The notes under the pieces were generated by a model. The model did not search any database. It worked only from the letters and a program-made list of their open reading frames with translations, and was not told the origin of the DNA. 64,000 nt of DNA from Empedobacter tilapiae (GTDB lineage Bacteria > Bacteroidota > Bacteroidia > Flavobacteriales > Weeksellaceae): contig NZ_SRPE01000003.1 of the NCBI RefSeq assembly GCF_004785645.1, positions 1 through 64,000 of the forward strand, written 5' to 3'. Shown piece after piece: positions 8,241 through 18,317 of this stretch. Numbering within the stretch: the first letter of the stretch is position 1; the number at the start of each line of letters is the position of its first letter. Both the position numbers and the translations under genes were made by a program.

Positions 8241-9182
8241 TTAATAATAATTTATTGCACGTTTTACAACATATTTCAAATCTCCATTTGACGAAATAGA
8301 GGCTTTTATCCAGTTATTTTTCGAGTCATATTCGTATAAAACTTGATAAGAAGTTAAAATAGTTTGTCCATTTCGGAATGATTGTTTTTTGAAATTAATA
8401 ATTTCATTTTTCGAATCAAAATCGGCTTGATAAATCAATGTTTTATTTGCGTCAAAAGATTTTAATTTAGAAATACTTCCATTCTCAAAAAACATTATTT
8501 TGCTCGAATTTCCAGCAATTTCTTCCTGAAAAATAGGTGTTTCTTTATCATAAATATAATATGATTTTCGACCTTTTTTGCCATCAAAAGAAGTCATTTC
8601 ATCTAAAACTAATAATCCATTTTTATTGTATGTCAAATTATTTTCAGAAATAGTAGAACCTTCAACTTTTGTAATGATTTTGTCTAATCTATTTGAATAA
8701 TTGAAAACGGTTTCATAGCTCGATTTTGACGATTTTCCTTCGATCTTTTCGGTCAGGTTTATTAACCGATTTTTGTTGTCATAAACAAAGGTCTTATCCG
8801 AAGCAATTCGTTTTGGATCTTCACCATTGTTAATAACTATATTCGTTTGTTTATCAATGGAATTCGAGTTGTTGTAATCGTAATTAACATAGTTATAAAC
8901 AGCTAATTTTCCTTGATAATCCAAATAATTTATTCGTTTAGTTAACAAACCTTTTTGATTAAATTCTAATGAAATTTGATTGTAAAATTCATTTTCTAAA
9001 AAAGGTAAAGTTGCCGTATTTCCCTTAGTATCCGTTGCTGTTGAAATTACTTTTTCAACTTTTCCTTTTAGATTAAAATCATTTAAAGTTGTTTTAATTT
9101 CATAATCATTAATCGATATTTTTTGAGAAAATCCGTTACTCGAAATAAGTACAATGATTAATATAATCAACCTTTTATTCAT
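8241..9182 (-). CDS. Secreted hypothetical protein with YD-like repeats
   Basis: A 313-residue protein with a signal peptide (residues 1-19, cleavage after NGFSQ). The mature part consists of recurring two-strand units such as FNQKGLLTKRINYLDYQGK, FVYDNKNRLINLTEKIEG, TYNKNGLLVLDEMTSFDGK and YEYDSKNNWIKASISSNGD. These resemble degenerate YD/RHS-type beta repeats found in many uncharacterised Bacteroidota periplasmic proteins. No catalytic motif is seen. It starts 16 nt after the stop of the upstream acetyltransferase gene on the same strand, so the two may be co-transcribed. Function unknown. Confidence 0.6.
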   Translation of the reverse strand: MNKRLIILIIVLISSNGFSQKISINDYEIKTTLNDFNLKGKVEKVISTATDTKGNTATLPFLENEFYNQISLEFNQKGLLTKRINYLDYQGKLAVYNYVNYDYNNSNSIDKQTNIVINNGEDPKRIASDKTFVYDNKNRLINLTEKIEGKSSKSSYETVFNYSNRLDKIITKVEGSTISENNLTYNKNGLLVLDEMTSFDGKKGRKSYYIYDKETPIFQEEIAGNSSKIMFFENGSISKLKSFDANKTLIYQADFDSKNEIINFKKQSFRNGQTILTSYQVLYEYDSKNNWIKASISSNGDLKYVVKRAINYY

Positions 9183-9198
9183 AATAATAAATAATCAA

Positions 9199-9735
9199 TT
9201 AGTTCTTCAATTCGTACCAAAAACAATCTAAATCCCACATTTCAAGATGAAATGTTTCTGTGACTTCAAAACCTACTTTTTCTAAAACATTTCTGGATGC
9301 TTTGTTGTTAATATGAGTAATTGCATTTAGTTTAATATCAATCATATTTTTACGATAAAAATCCATACAAGCATTTGCTGCTTCGGTTGCGTAACCTTTT
9401 CCCCAAGTTTCTTTTCGGTAACGATAACCAAAATCTAGAAAATTATACTGATTATTCATTGCTTCTTTTTCGGTTATGTATTTAAAACCTGTCCAACCAA
9501 TCATTTTTCCAGATTCTTTTTCGACAACAGCTAATCGTCCGTGTCCAAGTTCTTTATACTGAATTTGCAGCGCTTCTATAATCTCTTTTATCTCCTCTAT
9601 TGTATTTATAGGTTGTCCTCTTAGAAATGTATGAACTTCTGGTTGAGAATCCATTTCGAAGAAATCTTGTAAATCATCGATTGTAATTGGTCTAATAATT
9701 AATCGTTCAGTTTCTAATGTTGGTAAATATTTCAT
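9199..9735 (-). CDS. GNAT N-acetyltransferase, RimJ/RimL type
   Basis: A 178-residue member of the GNAT fold. It opens with LETERLIIRPITIDDLQDFFEM, typical of the RimJ/RimL branch. The acetyl-CoA loop is YRKETWGKGYATEA (about 108-121), and the end strand is ASRNVLEKVGFEV (about 146-158). The family transfers acetyl groups to amines, often protein N-termini or small molecules; the substrate cannot be read from sequence. It is probably first in a two-gene leftward unit with the YD-like protein. Confidence 0.85.
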   Translation of the reverse strand: MKYLPTLETERLIIRPITIDDLQDFFEMDSQPEVHTFLRGQPINTIEEIKEIIEALQIQYKELGHGRLAVVEKESGKMIGWTGFKYITEKEAMNNQYNFLDFGYRYRKETWGKGYATEAANACMDFYRKNMIDIKLNAITHINNKASRNVLEKVGFEVTETFHLEMWDLDCFWYELKN

Positions 9736-9831
9736 CTAGTAAAGGTATAAAATAATGATTTTAAATGCTTAATTATTAATCAAGTTCATTTACTTGCCTA
9801 TATTTGATAAATATAGAATGTCTGCAATGTT

Positions 9832-10191
9832 ATGAGTAGAAGTTTTTTAGTTGTTATTTTTTTATTTAACACGTTTATATTATTTGGACAAACTGTTTAT
9901 AAAACACCTTCAGGAAAAAAGTATCATACGTCTACTTGTCGTTATGTGAAAAATGTTTCGAATTCGTTATCGATAAATGAAGCAAAAAGAATGGGTTTAT
10001 CAGCTTGTACACAATGTAAACCTACATTGAAAAATGAATCAAAATATTCGACAGGATTAGGAATAAGAGCTAATGAAGCTAAAGGAGTATCACATAAATC
10101 TTCTCAATGTAGAGGAAAAACGAAAGCAGGATTACGTTGTAAACGAATGACGAAAAATATAAATGGATTTTGTTTTCAACATGAAAATTAA
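9832..10191 (+). CDS. Small secreted Cys/His-rich hypothetical protein
   Basis: A 119-residue protein with a signal peptide (about 1-20, LFGQ). Two Cys-containing modules follow. Residues 24-62 contain KYHTSTCRYV...LSACTQCKP, a pattern seen in small putative metal-binding domains. Residues 92-119 contain SQCRGKTKAGLRCKRMT...GFCFQHEN, which resembles the short C-x-C-x-C-x-H motif of DUF5763-type proteins. Zinc binding is plausible but inferred. TATATTTG at 9799-9806 matches the Bacteroidota -7 element. A terminator follows directly. Confidence 0.65.
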   Translation: MSRSFLVVIFLFNTFILFGQTVYKTPSGKKYHTSTCRYVKNVSNSLSINEAKRMGLSACTQCKPTLKNESKYSTGLGIRANEAKGVSHKSSQCRGKTKAGLRCKRMTKNINGFCFQHEN

Positions 10192-10222
10192 AAAGCCTCT
10201 GAAATATTTCAGAGGCTTTTTA
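10191..10222. terminator. Bidirectional terminator before leuS 3' end
   Basis: The 12-bp stem AAAAGCCTCTGA/TCAGAGGCTTTT with a 6-nt loop has a T run to the right and an A run to the left. It serves the small secreted protein gene and the convergent leuS. Confidence 0.9.
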
Positions 10223-10242
10223 TTTAGTATTATCTATTAATT

Positions 10243-13098
10243 TTATCCTACAATATTGATGATTTTTCCAGGAACAATAATGATGTTTTTTGGTGTACGA
10301 TCGCCCAATTGTTTGATTGTACGTTCGTCATTCATTACAATTTCTTGAATTTCATCTTTTGATAACGATAAAGGTAATTCTAATAAGAATTTCATTTTAC
10401 CATTGAATGAAACTGGATATTCTTTTGCATCAGCAACTAACCATTTTTCTTCAAAAACTGGGAAATCTGCATGCGCAATTGAGGTTTCATGTCCTAATTT
10501 TGACCATAATTCTTCTGCAATATGCGGTGCATAAGGCGAAATAATAATTGCCAAAGGCTCTAAAATTGCACGTTTGGTTGTTTTTAATTTTCCTAATTCG
10601 TTTGCCGCAATCATAAAAGTAGAAACAGACGTATTAAAAGAGAAATTGTTTACATCTTCATCAACCTTTTTGATGGTTTGATGCAATACTTTCATTTCTT
10701 CTTTTGTAGGTTCATCTTCCGAAACAAAGAAAGCTTCTTCTGCTCCTGAATGATACAATTTCCAGAATTTTTTCAAGAATGAGTAAACTCCAGATAAACC
10801 TTGAGTATTCCAAGGCTTTGATTGTTCAACTGGACCTAAAAACATCTCGTATAAACGTAATGAATCTGCTCCATATTGATTACAAATATCATCAGGATTT
10901 AAAACATTGTAGTAAGATTTTGACATCTTTTCAACCTCACGCCCTGTGATGTATTTACCATCCTCTAAGATAAATTCAGCATTAGCAAAATCTTCTCTCC
11001 AAGTTTTGAATTTTTCTGTATCTAATTCGTCGCCTCCATCTTTTAACAACTTAACATCAATACGGATTGGAGTTGTTTCATGTTGATCTTTCAAAGATTT
11101 GGAAACAAAAGTATTTGTTCCATTAATTCTATATGCATAAGCGGTCATTCCCAAAATCATTCCTTGGTTAATCAGTTTTTTTGCATATTCATCTGTAGGA
11201 ACGAATCCTTTATCGAACAAGAATTTTTGCCAAAAACGAGAATATAATAAGTGACCAGTCGCATGCTCAGATCCACCCATGTACAAATCTACATTTTGCC
11301 AATAATCAACTGCTTCTTTTGATACAAACTCGTTGTCATTTTTTGCATCCATGTAACGTAACCAATACCAAGAAGAACCTGCCCAACCTGGCATAGTGTT
11401 TAATTCGATAGGGAAAATTGTTTCATTATTGATTAAACTATTGTCTACAACTTCGTTAGTTGTTGTATCAAAAGCCCATTTTGTCGCACGTCCTAACGGT
11501 GGCTCACCATCTTTCGTTGGTAAATATTCATCAACTTCAGGTAAAATAATTGGCAACGCAGTTGTTGGAATAGTGTAAGGTATTTCGTCCTTAAAGTAAA
11601 CTGGAACCGGTTCTCCCCAATAACGTTGACGAGAAAAAACAGCTTCGCGTAAACGGAAGTTTGTTTTTCCTTTCCCAAACCCTTTTTCTTCTAAAGCTTC
11701 AATTGCTTTTACAACCGCTTGTTTGTAATCTAATCCGTTTAAGAAATCAGAATCTTTCAATTCGAATCCTCCTTTTTCTGTAAAAGCAGTTTCAGAAATA
11801 TCTTGACCTTTGAAAATATTAATAATTGGTAAATTGAAATGATTTGCAAAAGCAAAATCACGCTCATCACCAGCTGGAACAGCCATTACAGCACCTGTTC
11901 CATAAGAAGCCAATACATAATCACCAATCCAAATCGGAAGTTGTTTTCCTGTGAAAGGATGAATAGCATAAGCGCCTGTAAATTCTCCTGTAATATTTTT
12001 AGCATCTGCTAAACGATCTCTTTCAGAACGCTTTGAAGTATAATCGACATAAGCGTCAACTTTTGCTTTATTCTCTGCTGTTGTAATTTTAGAAACCAAA
12101 GGATGCTCTGGGGCTAAAGTCACATAAGAAACACCAAAAACAGTATCAGGACGAGTTGTAAATACCTCGATTTTATCAGCATGTCCATGAACATCAAAAA
12201 AGATTGAAGCTCCTTGCGATTTACCAATCCAGTTTTTTTGTGATTCTTTGATTGGATCAGGCCAATCTAATTTTTCTAAGCCTGTTAACAAACGATCTGC
12301 ATAAGCTGTGATACGCATCATCCATTGTGTCATTTTTTTTCGCACAACAGGGAATCCTCCACGTTCTGATAATCCGTTAATTACTTCGTCGTTTGCTAAA
12401 ACAGTTCCTAAATCTGGACACCAGTTTACTTCTGCTTCAGCTAAGAAAGTTAAACGATATTTTAATAAAATAGTTTGTTGTTCTTTTTCGGAATAAGCCT
12501 TCCATTGTTCTGCTGAAAAAATCTCGATATCGTCATCAGAAACAACATTTACATTTGCATTACCTTCAGTTTTGAAAGTTTCAACTAATTTAGAAATTGA
12601 TTCAGCTTTATCTGTAGAATTATCATAATATGAATCAAATAATTGATTAAAAATCCATTGCGTCCATTTATAATATTCAGGTTCAGAAGTTCTGATTTCG
12701 CGATCCCAATCGTATCCTAAACCAATTTTTTTCATTTGGTTTTCGTAACCAGCAATAATATTTCCTTGTTTATCAACTCCACCTTCAATATTAGTAGTAG
12801 TTGTAATTGCAGGATGTTGACCAGTTTGAATTGCATATTGTTCTGCAGGTAATCCAAAAGAATCGTAACCCATAGGATGTAAAACGTTGAAACCTTTTAA
12901 TTTTTTGTATCGAGAATAAATATCTGATGCAATGTATCCAAGTGGATGACCTACGTGTAATCCAGCTCCAGAAGGATAAGGAAACATGTCTAATACATAA
13001 AATTTTGGTTTTTCTGATTGATTATCAGATTTAAACGTCTTTTTCTCAATCCAAAATTTTTGCCATTTTGGTTCGATTTCATTCGGATTATATTGCAT
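10243..13098 (-). CDS. leuS: Leucyl-tRNA synthetase
   Basis: A 951-residue class I aminoacyl-tRNA synthetase that charges tRNA-Leu. The HIGH-type motif is PYPSGAGLHVGHPLGY (about 41-56). The editing (CP1) domain includes TTRPDTVFGVSYV and the conserved GTGAVMAVPAGDERD. The tRNA-contacting RYWGEPVPV lies before the KMSKS loop EKMSKSYYN (about 730). The anticodon-binding helical domain and C-terminal domain end with IIVPGKIINIVG. The length is somewhat greater than in E. coli, from an insertion near residues 160-205 that is usual in Bacteroidota. It stands alone; a 110-bp divergent spacer separates it from the gene at 13209. Confidence 0.98.
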   Translation of the reverse strand: MQYNPNEIEPKWQKFWIEKKTFKSDNQSEKPKFYVLDMFPYPSGAGLHVGHPLGYIASDIYSRYKKLKGFNVLHPMGYDSFGLPAEQYAIQTGQHPAITTTTNIEGGVDKQGNIIAGYENQMKKIGLGYDWDREIRTSEPEYYKWTQWIFNQLFDSYYDNSTDKAESISKLVETFKTEGNANVNVVSDDDIEIFSAEQWKAYSEKEQQTILLKYRLTFLAEAEVNWCPDLGTVLANDEVINGLSERGGFPVVRKKMTQWMMRITAYADRLLTGLEKLDWPDPIKESQKNWIGKSQGASIFFDVHGHADKIEVFTTRPDTVFGVSYVTLAPEHPLVSKITTAENKAKVDAYVDYTSKRSERDRLADAKNITGEFTGAYAIHPFTGKQLPIWIGDYVLASYGTGAVMAVPAGDERDFAFANHFNLPIINIFKGQDISETAFTEKGGFELKDSDFLNGLDYKQAVVKAIEALEEKGFGKGKTNFRLREAVFSRQRYWGEPVPVYFKDEIPYTIPTTALPIILPEVDEYLPTKDGEPPLGRATKWAFDTTTNEVVDNSLINNETIFPIELNTMPGWAGSSWYWLRYMDAKNDNEFVSKEAVDYWQNVDLYMGGSEHATGHLLYSRFWQKFLFDKGFVPTDEYAKKLINQGMILGMTAYAYRINGTNTFVSKSLKDQHETTPIRIDVKLLKDGGDELDTEKFKTWREDFANAEFILEDGKYITGREVEKMSKSYYNVLNPDDICNQYGADSLRLYEMFLGPVEQSKPWNTQGLSGVYSFLKKFWKLYHSGAEEAFFVSEDEPTKEEMKVLHQTIKKVDEDVNNFSFNTSVSTFMIAANELGKLKTTKRAILEPLAIIISPYAPHIAEELWSKLGHETSIAHADFPVFEEKWLVADAKEYPVSFNGKMKFLLELPLSLSKDEIQEIVMNDERTIKQLGDRTPKNIIIVPGKIINIVG

Positions 13099-13208
13099 TT
13101 TCGGAAGTTATATTAAAATTAAATTAATGCAAATTTACGTTTTTTATATGTCATTTGAGCTAGAATGGCGATATTTGTATATTAACAATCAATCCCTAAA
13201 CCAACACT

Positions 13209-13613
13209 ATGAAAAAAGAATTGATATTTTATTATATCGGTATACTTGTTTTTTTTATTGTCTTAATTTTTTCTGTTAGACATATTGTGAATACAACTCG
13301 TATTTTCGTAGGCTATGAAGATGGATTTAATCCTATTCATATCCAATGGAACATAGATCATAAAGATTCTACTTTACGTGTTAAAGATCCAATGTATTTG
13401 AGAAATGATTATTATCTAATTGATTATGATGATAAATCTATATTAAAGAATGATACAGTTTTATATGCTGAGTTATTTGGAGATTCTTTAGTATCTAAGG
13501 GTAATGCATTGAATGTAGAACCTCCATATTTTCTGTGGAAAGATGCTAAGAATGATACGCTTAAAATTTTTAAACATAATATCACTTTAAAGTTTACGAA
13601 ACAAAAATATTAA
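13209..13613 (+). CDS. Hypothetical membrane-anchored protein
   Basis: A 134-residue protein with a single N-terminal transmembrane helix (about 7-26) and a soluble tail rich in Asp, Tyr and Lys (RVKDPMYLRNDYYLIDYDD). I recognise no domain. Its stop overlaps the convergent stop of the histidine kinase gene by 4 bp, so the two transcription units end within each other with no terminator space. Function unknown. Confidence 0.6.
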   Translation: MKKELIFYYIGILVFFIVLIFSVRHIVNTTRIFVGYEDGFNPIHIQWNIDHKDSTLRVKDPMYLRNDYYLIDYDDKSILKNDTVLYAELFGDSLVSKGNALNVEPPYFLWKDAKNDTLKIFKHNITLKFTKQKY

Positions 13614-14638
13614 GCCTTTTGTAAATAAAAAGAAAAAGTAGATCCATTTCCTACTTTACTAGTCACATATATTTTTTGTTTGTGTGCTTCTAAAATATGT
13701 TTTACGATTGCTAATCCTAAACCAGAACCTCCATTATTCCTGTTTCTAGATTTGTCAACACGATAAAACCGTTCGAAGATACGGTCAATATCTTCTTGTT
13801 TTATCCCAACACCTTGATCTTTTATTGATACTTGAATTTTATCATCATATTCTTCAAAGTCAATAGAAATCTCAGTATTTGGATTTGAATAATTAATCGC
13901 ATTTACTATTAGATTAATTAAAACTTGTTGTATTTTTTGTATATCTCCAACAACTTTTATTGGTTGATGAATAGGATAATTAAGAGAAATTTTGATGTTA
14001 TTTTTTTCGGCTTTTATTTCCAATAAATCGATTACATCTTGAACAAGAGCAGTTAAGTTGAATACAGAAAATTCTATATTAATTCGTCCGCGTTCCAATT
14101 CTGAAATCATATCCAAATCTTTCACTAAATAAATCAAACGATCAACAGATTTATTAATTCGGTTTAAATACTTATCGCGTATAGATTCATCTTCAACACC
14201 TCCTTCTATCAGAGTTAATAAATAGCCTTGTACTGAAAACAGAGGAGTTTTTAGTTCGTGAGAAATATTTCCTAAAAAATCTCTACGATAATTTTCTCGT
14301 TCATGGAGGAAATCAATTTCTTTGGATTGATCTTCTGTTATTGTTGATATTTTTTGAGAAAGTTCTTCAAAATCAATATGATTAGATTGAAATTGAGGAA
14401 TGTTTTTAGAAATTTCAGTAAAATCTTTTTTGCGTTGATTTTTTAGAGAAAACCAATAAAATATTGATAATCCAATCAATAACAAAATCATTAAGCTAAA
14501 GAAAAACAATTTTTCTTGAAGAATAAATTGAATATTTCCAAACCATAGAAAAGAGAACAAAACAAATCCTAATGCCAAGATTAAAGTACTGAGAAAGGCA
14601 AATAGAAAAATGTTTTGAACTTTGAAAGTTGAAGCCAT
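13610..14638 (-). CDS. Sensor histidine kinase, PhoR-like
   Basis: A 342-residue kinase with two transmembrane helices (about 9-32 and 45-64) and only a short loop between them. A linker is followed by a HisKA domain with the phospho-acceptor in FLGNISHELKTPL (His127) and an HATPase domain: N box INLIVNAINYS, G1 DQGVGI, F box IFERFYRVD and G2 GSGLGLAIVKH. With almost no periplasmic domain it resembles PhoR, which senses phosphate through transporter contact. It lies 9 nt after the response regulator gene, so they form one unit. The PhoR identity is inferred from family layout and the neighbouring TonB receptor. Confidence 0.85.
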   Translation of the reverse strand: MASTFKVQNIFLFAFLSTLILALGFVLFSFLWFGNIQFILQEKLFFFSLMILLLIGLSIFYWFSLKNQRKKDFTEISKNIPQFQSNHIDFEELSQKISTITEDQSKEIDFLHERENYRRDFLGNISHELKTPLFSVQGYLLTLIEGGVEDESIRDKYLNRINKSVDRLIYLVKDLDMISELERGRINIEFSVFNLTALVQDVIDLLEIKAEKNNIKISLNYPIHQPIKVVGDIQKIQQVLINLIVNAINYSNPNTEISIDFEEYDDKIQVSIKDQGVGIKQEDIDRIFERFYRVDKSRNRNNGGSGLGLAIVKHILEAHKQKIYVTSKVGNGSTFSFYLQKA

Positions 14639-14647
14639 TATGAGCTT

Positions 14648-15328
14648 TTAGTCATTTATTTTGTATCCTATTCCTTTTATTGTAGAGAATCGATCGTTTC
14701 CAAATTTTTCTCGTAATTTTCGCATATGTACGTCAATTGTACGCCCGCCTACAACAACCTCATTTCCCCAAACTTTTTCTAAAATTTCTTCACGTTTAAA
14801 AACTCTTTCAGGATTTGAAGCTAGTAAAGCAATTAGTTCAAATTCCTTTCTTGGTAATAAGAAATCTTCTCCTTGGAAATTTACTTTATAAGTTTCACGG
14901 TTAATCTCGAAATTATTTAGTTTAATGAATTCATCTTTTGGCGTTTCGTTAGGTTGTTTTAATTTCAATAAAGCATTTAGTTTACTAATTAAAACTTTTG
15001 GTTTTATTGGTTTCAAAATATAGTCATTCGCTCCTGCCTCATATCCTGCTAATTGTGAAAAGTCTTCAGCTCGAGCAGAAAGAAAAACAACTAAAGTATC
15101 CTTGAAAGAATCTAACTTTCTTAATTCCGCACACATTTCCATTCCATCCATTTGCGGCATCATAACATCTAGTAGAATTAAATCTGGACGAAAAATTTTA
15201 GCTTGTTTAAGTCCTTCAATTCCGTTTTGAGCTGTTTCTACTTCAAAACCTTCTTTTTTTAAGTTGTAACCAATAAATTCTAAGATATCTGGTTCGTCGT
15301 CAACTAATAAAATTTTAATGTTCTTCAT
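14648..15328 (-). CDS. OmpR/PhoB-family response regulator
   Basis: A 226-residue two-domain regulator. The receiver has the acidic pocket LLVDDEPD, the phospho-accepting Asp54 in ILLDVMMPQMDG, and the conserved Lys in YILKPIKPK. The C-terminal winged helix (about 130-226) ends with VGGRTIDVHMRKLREKFG and IKGIGYKIND, typical of PhoB/OmpR. It is first in the unit with the kinase and divergent from a TonB receptor gene across a 208-bp spacer, an arrangement compatible with direct control of that receptor. Phosphate control is inferred, not shown. Confidence 0.88.
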   Translation of the reverse strand: MKNIKILLVDDEPDILEFIGYNLKKEGFEVETAQNGIEGLKQAKIFRPDLILLDVMMPQMDGMEMCAELRKLDSFKDTLVVFLSARAEDFSQLAGYEAGANDYILKPIKPKVLISKLNALLKLKQPNETPKDEFIKLNNFEINRETYKVNFQGEDFLLPRKEFELIALLASNPERVFKREEILEKVWGNEVVVGGRTIDVHMRKLREKFGNDRFSTIKGIGYKIND

Positions 15329-15536
15329 AATTGTTTGTAATAACTAAATAAAATTAGTCGATGTAAAATTAAGCTTAAATTTTAGGAGAAATTAGGTAAA
15401 AACATTTCTTAACATTCATTTAAAGTTACGATAATTTCATAACAATTACCTAACAAAATCTTTACAATTTCTAAAAATGTTTTTCATTGGATTGCAGCAA
15501 CTTTGCCATCAAACAAACACGAATTATACAATTTCA

Positions 15537-18281
15537 ATGAAACGCAATTTAACTTTACTTTTATTATTAGGTTCGGCAGCACTTTTTGCACAAACTAATA
15601 TTAAGTTAGAAGGAACTTTATTTGATCAAAAAACAAACCAACCACTTTCTGAAAAAACTTTTGTGGTTGAAGGATTAAATATTCAAGCAAAAACAGACGA
15701 GAAAGGTCACTACGAAATTTCTGTTCCAGATGATACATATCAATTAGATATTAAAGTAGATGGATATCAATCTGTTTCTCAAAATTTATCAGATTCGAAT
15801 ACATTAAACATGTATTTGAAACCTGTTGATATTAGTAATATTGATTTGACTACAGCTGTTGTAACAGGTAGAAAAGATAAATCTGGAGAAGCTTCTTTAC
15901 TTAATATACAGAAGAAATCTGTGAAAATGGTAGAGAATATTGGTGCAGCAGAATTGGATCGTAAAGGTGTAAGTGATGCGGCTTCGGCAGTTGCAAAAAT
16001 GGCTGGAGTAACGAAACAAGAAGGTACAGGAGATGTTTTTGTACGTGGATTAGGAGATCGTTATAATTATACTTCATTGAATGGTTTGCCAGTTCCGTCA
16101 GAAAATCCTAGTAATAAGAATATTAAATTAGATTTATTTCCAACTGACGTTATTGATTATATTTCGTTGAGTAAAACATTCAATGTGAGAATGATGGCTG
16201 ATTTTGGCGGAGCAAATATTGATATTGCATCAAAATTATATGAAGGAAAAGGTTTCTTAGAAATCGGAACAGGATTAAACTTGAATTCTAACGCGATTAC
16301 CAATAAAAACTTCAACTTACAAGATGGACCAAATTGGTTTGGTTTCCAAAAAACAAAAATTCCAGCAAATGCAACAACCGGATATAATTTTACAAATAGT
16401 TTCAATCCTCAATCTAAATCTGCTGTAGCCGGCGGTTTTAATATAAAAGGAGGAAAAAGTTACAAGTTTGAAAACGGAGCAAAATTCGGATTCTTTGCAA
16501 CAGCTTCTTTTGATAATTCTGCTCAAAGTATCGAGAATGGTTTAGCAGCCTCTGTAAATGCAGAAGGGGCATATTTAAACAATTTGACTGATTATACGAA
16601 GAATAGTTACAATACAAACACAACAGGAATGGTTAATTTGTATTATGATTTTAATGCAAATAATAGATTAAGAGTAAATAGTATTTTTATCAACAATACT
16701 TCTCAAAGTTTACAAGAATACAAAGGTTATGTACGCGATGTTACTGGAGACGATGAATTAGGTTTTATTCGTCGGGGAACATATGAAAAAAACCAAGTTT
16801 TTGTAAACCAATTATTAGGAGATCACAAATTAAATGATAAATCTGAATTTCATTGGGGAGTATCTTATAATACTGTTAAACAAGATATGCCAGATCGTAT
16901 TCAAAATATTATGCGATTAAAAAAACAGACTGGTGTTTATCTTCTAGCAGATCAAGATGCGTCATTAAATAACCGTTATTATCAAAGTCTTAATGAGAAC
17001 GAAATATCTGCTAATTTAGAATATAACCATGTTTTTGGAGGAGACTTAAAAGAGTATAAAGCAAGAATTTCTGTTGGATATCAAGGAAGACATAAAGAAA
17101 GAGATTTTGAAGCTAATCAGTTTAACTTTAGATTATACAATGGAGGAAATTTAGTTGATCCAAATAATTTGGATGCATTTTTTAATCAATCAAATTATGG
17201 ATCTAAGTTCGGTATTGTAACTTTTGATATGGAACCAAACGGAAGATACAAACCACAAGAATATAGTGGACAAAAAGATATTCAAGTAGGTTTTGCAGAG
17301 GTAGAATATAACTTTAATGATAGGTTAACGGCAGTACTGGGAGTACGTGCGGAGTATCTAAAACAAAGCATTGATTGGTATACAGCTTTATCTAAAGGGG
17401 ATCGTTCATTCGATCAATTCGAATTATTACCAAGTTTGATGTTACGTTATAAATTAACTGAGAATCAAAACTTCCGTTTTGCAACATCTAAAACCTATAC
17501 ACTTCCTCAATTCAAAGAAACAGCCATGTTTGTTTACGAAGATGTAACAGAAACTTTCCGAGGAAATCCAATGTTATATCCGTCTACAAATTATAATGCC
17601 GATATTAAATGGGAATGGTTTCCTAAAAGTGGAGAAGTAATCTCTCTCGGAGGTTTCGGAAAATATATTCAAGATCCAATTAATACTACTACAATTGCTT
17701 CATCATCTAATGATATTTCTTACGCAAATACAGGTGATTGGGGATATGCAGTTGGAGCAGAATTAGAAGTTAGAAAGACTATTTTAGATAATAAATCATC
17801 TAATCCAGAACAATTAACTGTAGGTCTTAATGCGGCTTACATGTATTCGAATCAAGAGTTGAACAATGAAAAAGTGTATAACGAAACATTGTTTAATGGA
17901 CAACGTATTAACACCAACTTTACAAATGCAGAAGATGCTTTTACAGGAGCTTCAGACTTCATTTCAAATGCAGATTTATCTTATTCTAAGAAATGGGAGA
18001 GAGGAGGAAGCATCATGGCGACTGTGGCTTACAATTACTTCTCTGATCGTATCTATGCACTTGGAACTGAAACAAGAGGTAATCAAGTAGATAAAGGATT
18101 TAGCACATTAGATTTTATTTTACGTTCGAAATTGAATAAAAACATTGGAATCAACTTCTCTGCTAAAAATCTTCTAAATCCAACAATAGATCGTGTACAA
18201 GAAAACTTGAATGGAGATGTAAAAACTTTGAGTTATAAAAAAGGGATGAACTTCGGATTATCAGTAAACTATCAATTTTAA
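15537..18281 (+). CDS. TonB-dependent receptor with N-terminal carboxypeptidase-like domain
   Basis: I place the start at 15537 rather than the in-frame ATG at 15477, because MKRNLTLLLLLGSAALFAQ gives a clean signal peptide and the upstream 60 bases look like promoter (CAACTTTG at 15498). The 914-residue protein has a CarboxypepD_reg-like beta-sandwich (about 22-100), a plug domain (about 125-240; GVTKQEGTGDVFVRGLGDRY) and a large barrel ending in aromatic YQF. The ligand is unknown. A PhoR/PhoB-like pair diverges from it and a lipoprotein follows 36 nt downstream, so a phosphate-responsive uptake pair is a reasonable inference. Confidence 0.85.
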   Translation: MKRNLTLLLLLGSAALFAQTNIKLEGTLFDQKTNQPLSEKTFVVEGLNIQAKTDEKGHYEISVPDDTYQLDIKVDGYQSVSQNLSDSNTLNMYLKPVDISNIDLTTAVVTGRKDKSGEASLLNIQKKSVKMVENIGAAELDRKGVSDAASAVAKMAGVTKQEGTGDVFVRGLGDRYNYTSLNGLPVPSENPSNKNIKLDLFPTDVIDYISLSKTFNVRMMADFGGANIDIASKLYEGKGFLEIGTGLNLNSNAITNKNFNLQDGPNWFGFQKTKIPANATTGYNFTNSFNPQSKSAVAGGFNIKGGKSYKFENGAKFGFFATASFDNSAQSIENGLAASVNAEGAYLNNLTDYTKNSYNTNTTGMVNLYYDFNANNRLRVNSIFINNTSQSLQEYKGYVRDVTGDDELGFIRRGTYEKNQVFVNQLLGDHKLNDKSEFHWGVSYNTVKQDMPDRIQNIMRLKKQTGVYLLADQDASLNNRYYQSLNENEISANLEYNHVFGGDLKEYKARISVGYQGRHKERDFEANQFNFRLYNGGNLVDPNNLDAFFNQSNYGSKFGIVTFDMEPNGRYKPQEYSGQKDIQVGFAEVEYNFNDRLTAVLGVRAEYLKQSIDWYTALSKGDRSFDQFELLPSLMLRYKLTENQNFRFATSKTYTLPQFKETAMFVYEDVTETFRGNPMLYPSTNYNADIKWEWFPKSGEVISLGGFGKYIQDPINTTTIASSSNDISYANTGDWGYAVGAELEVRKTILDNKSSNPEQLTVGLNAAYMYSNQELNNEKVYNETLFNGQRINTNFTNAEDAFTGASDFISNADLSYSKKWERGGSIMATVAYNYFSDRIYALGTETRGNQVDKGFSTLDFILRSKLNKNIGINFSAKNLLNPTIDRVQENLNGDVKTLSYKKGMNFGLSVNYQF

Positions 18282-18317
18282 AAACACAATAAAACAAACA
18301 CAATAAAACATTTAATT

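Noticed and set aside
13158-13208. A TTTG...GATATTTG promoter for the gene at 13209.
   Set aside because: The spacer is only 12 nt and the -7 box begins with G, so it does not meet the TTTG-N19-TAnnTTTG pattern.
15477-15536. N-terminal extension of the TonB receptor from an upstream ATG.
   Set aside because: It would place 20 polar residues before a clean signal peptide; the segment looks like promoter sequence.
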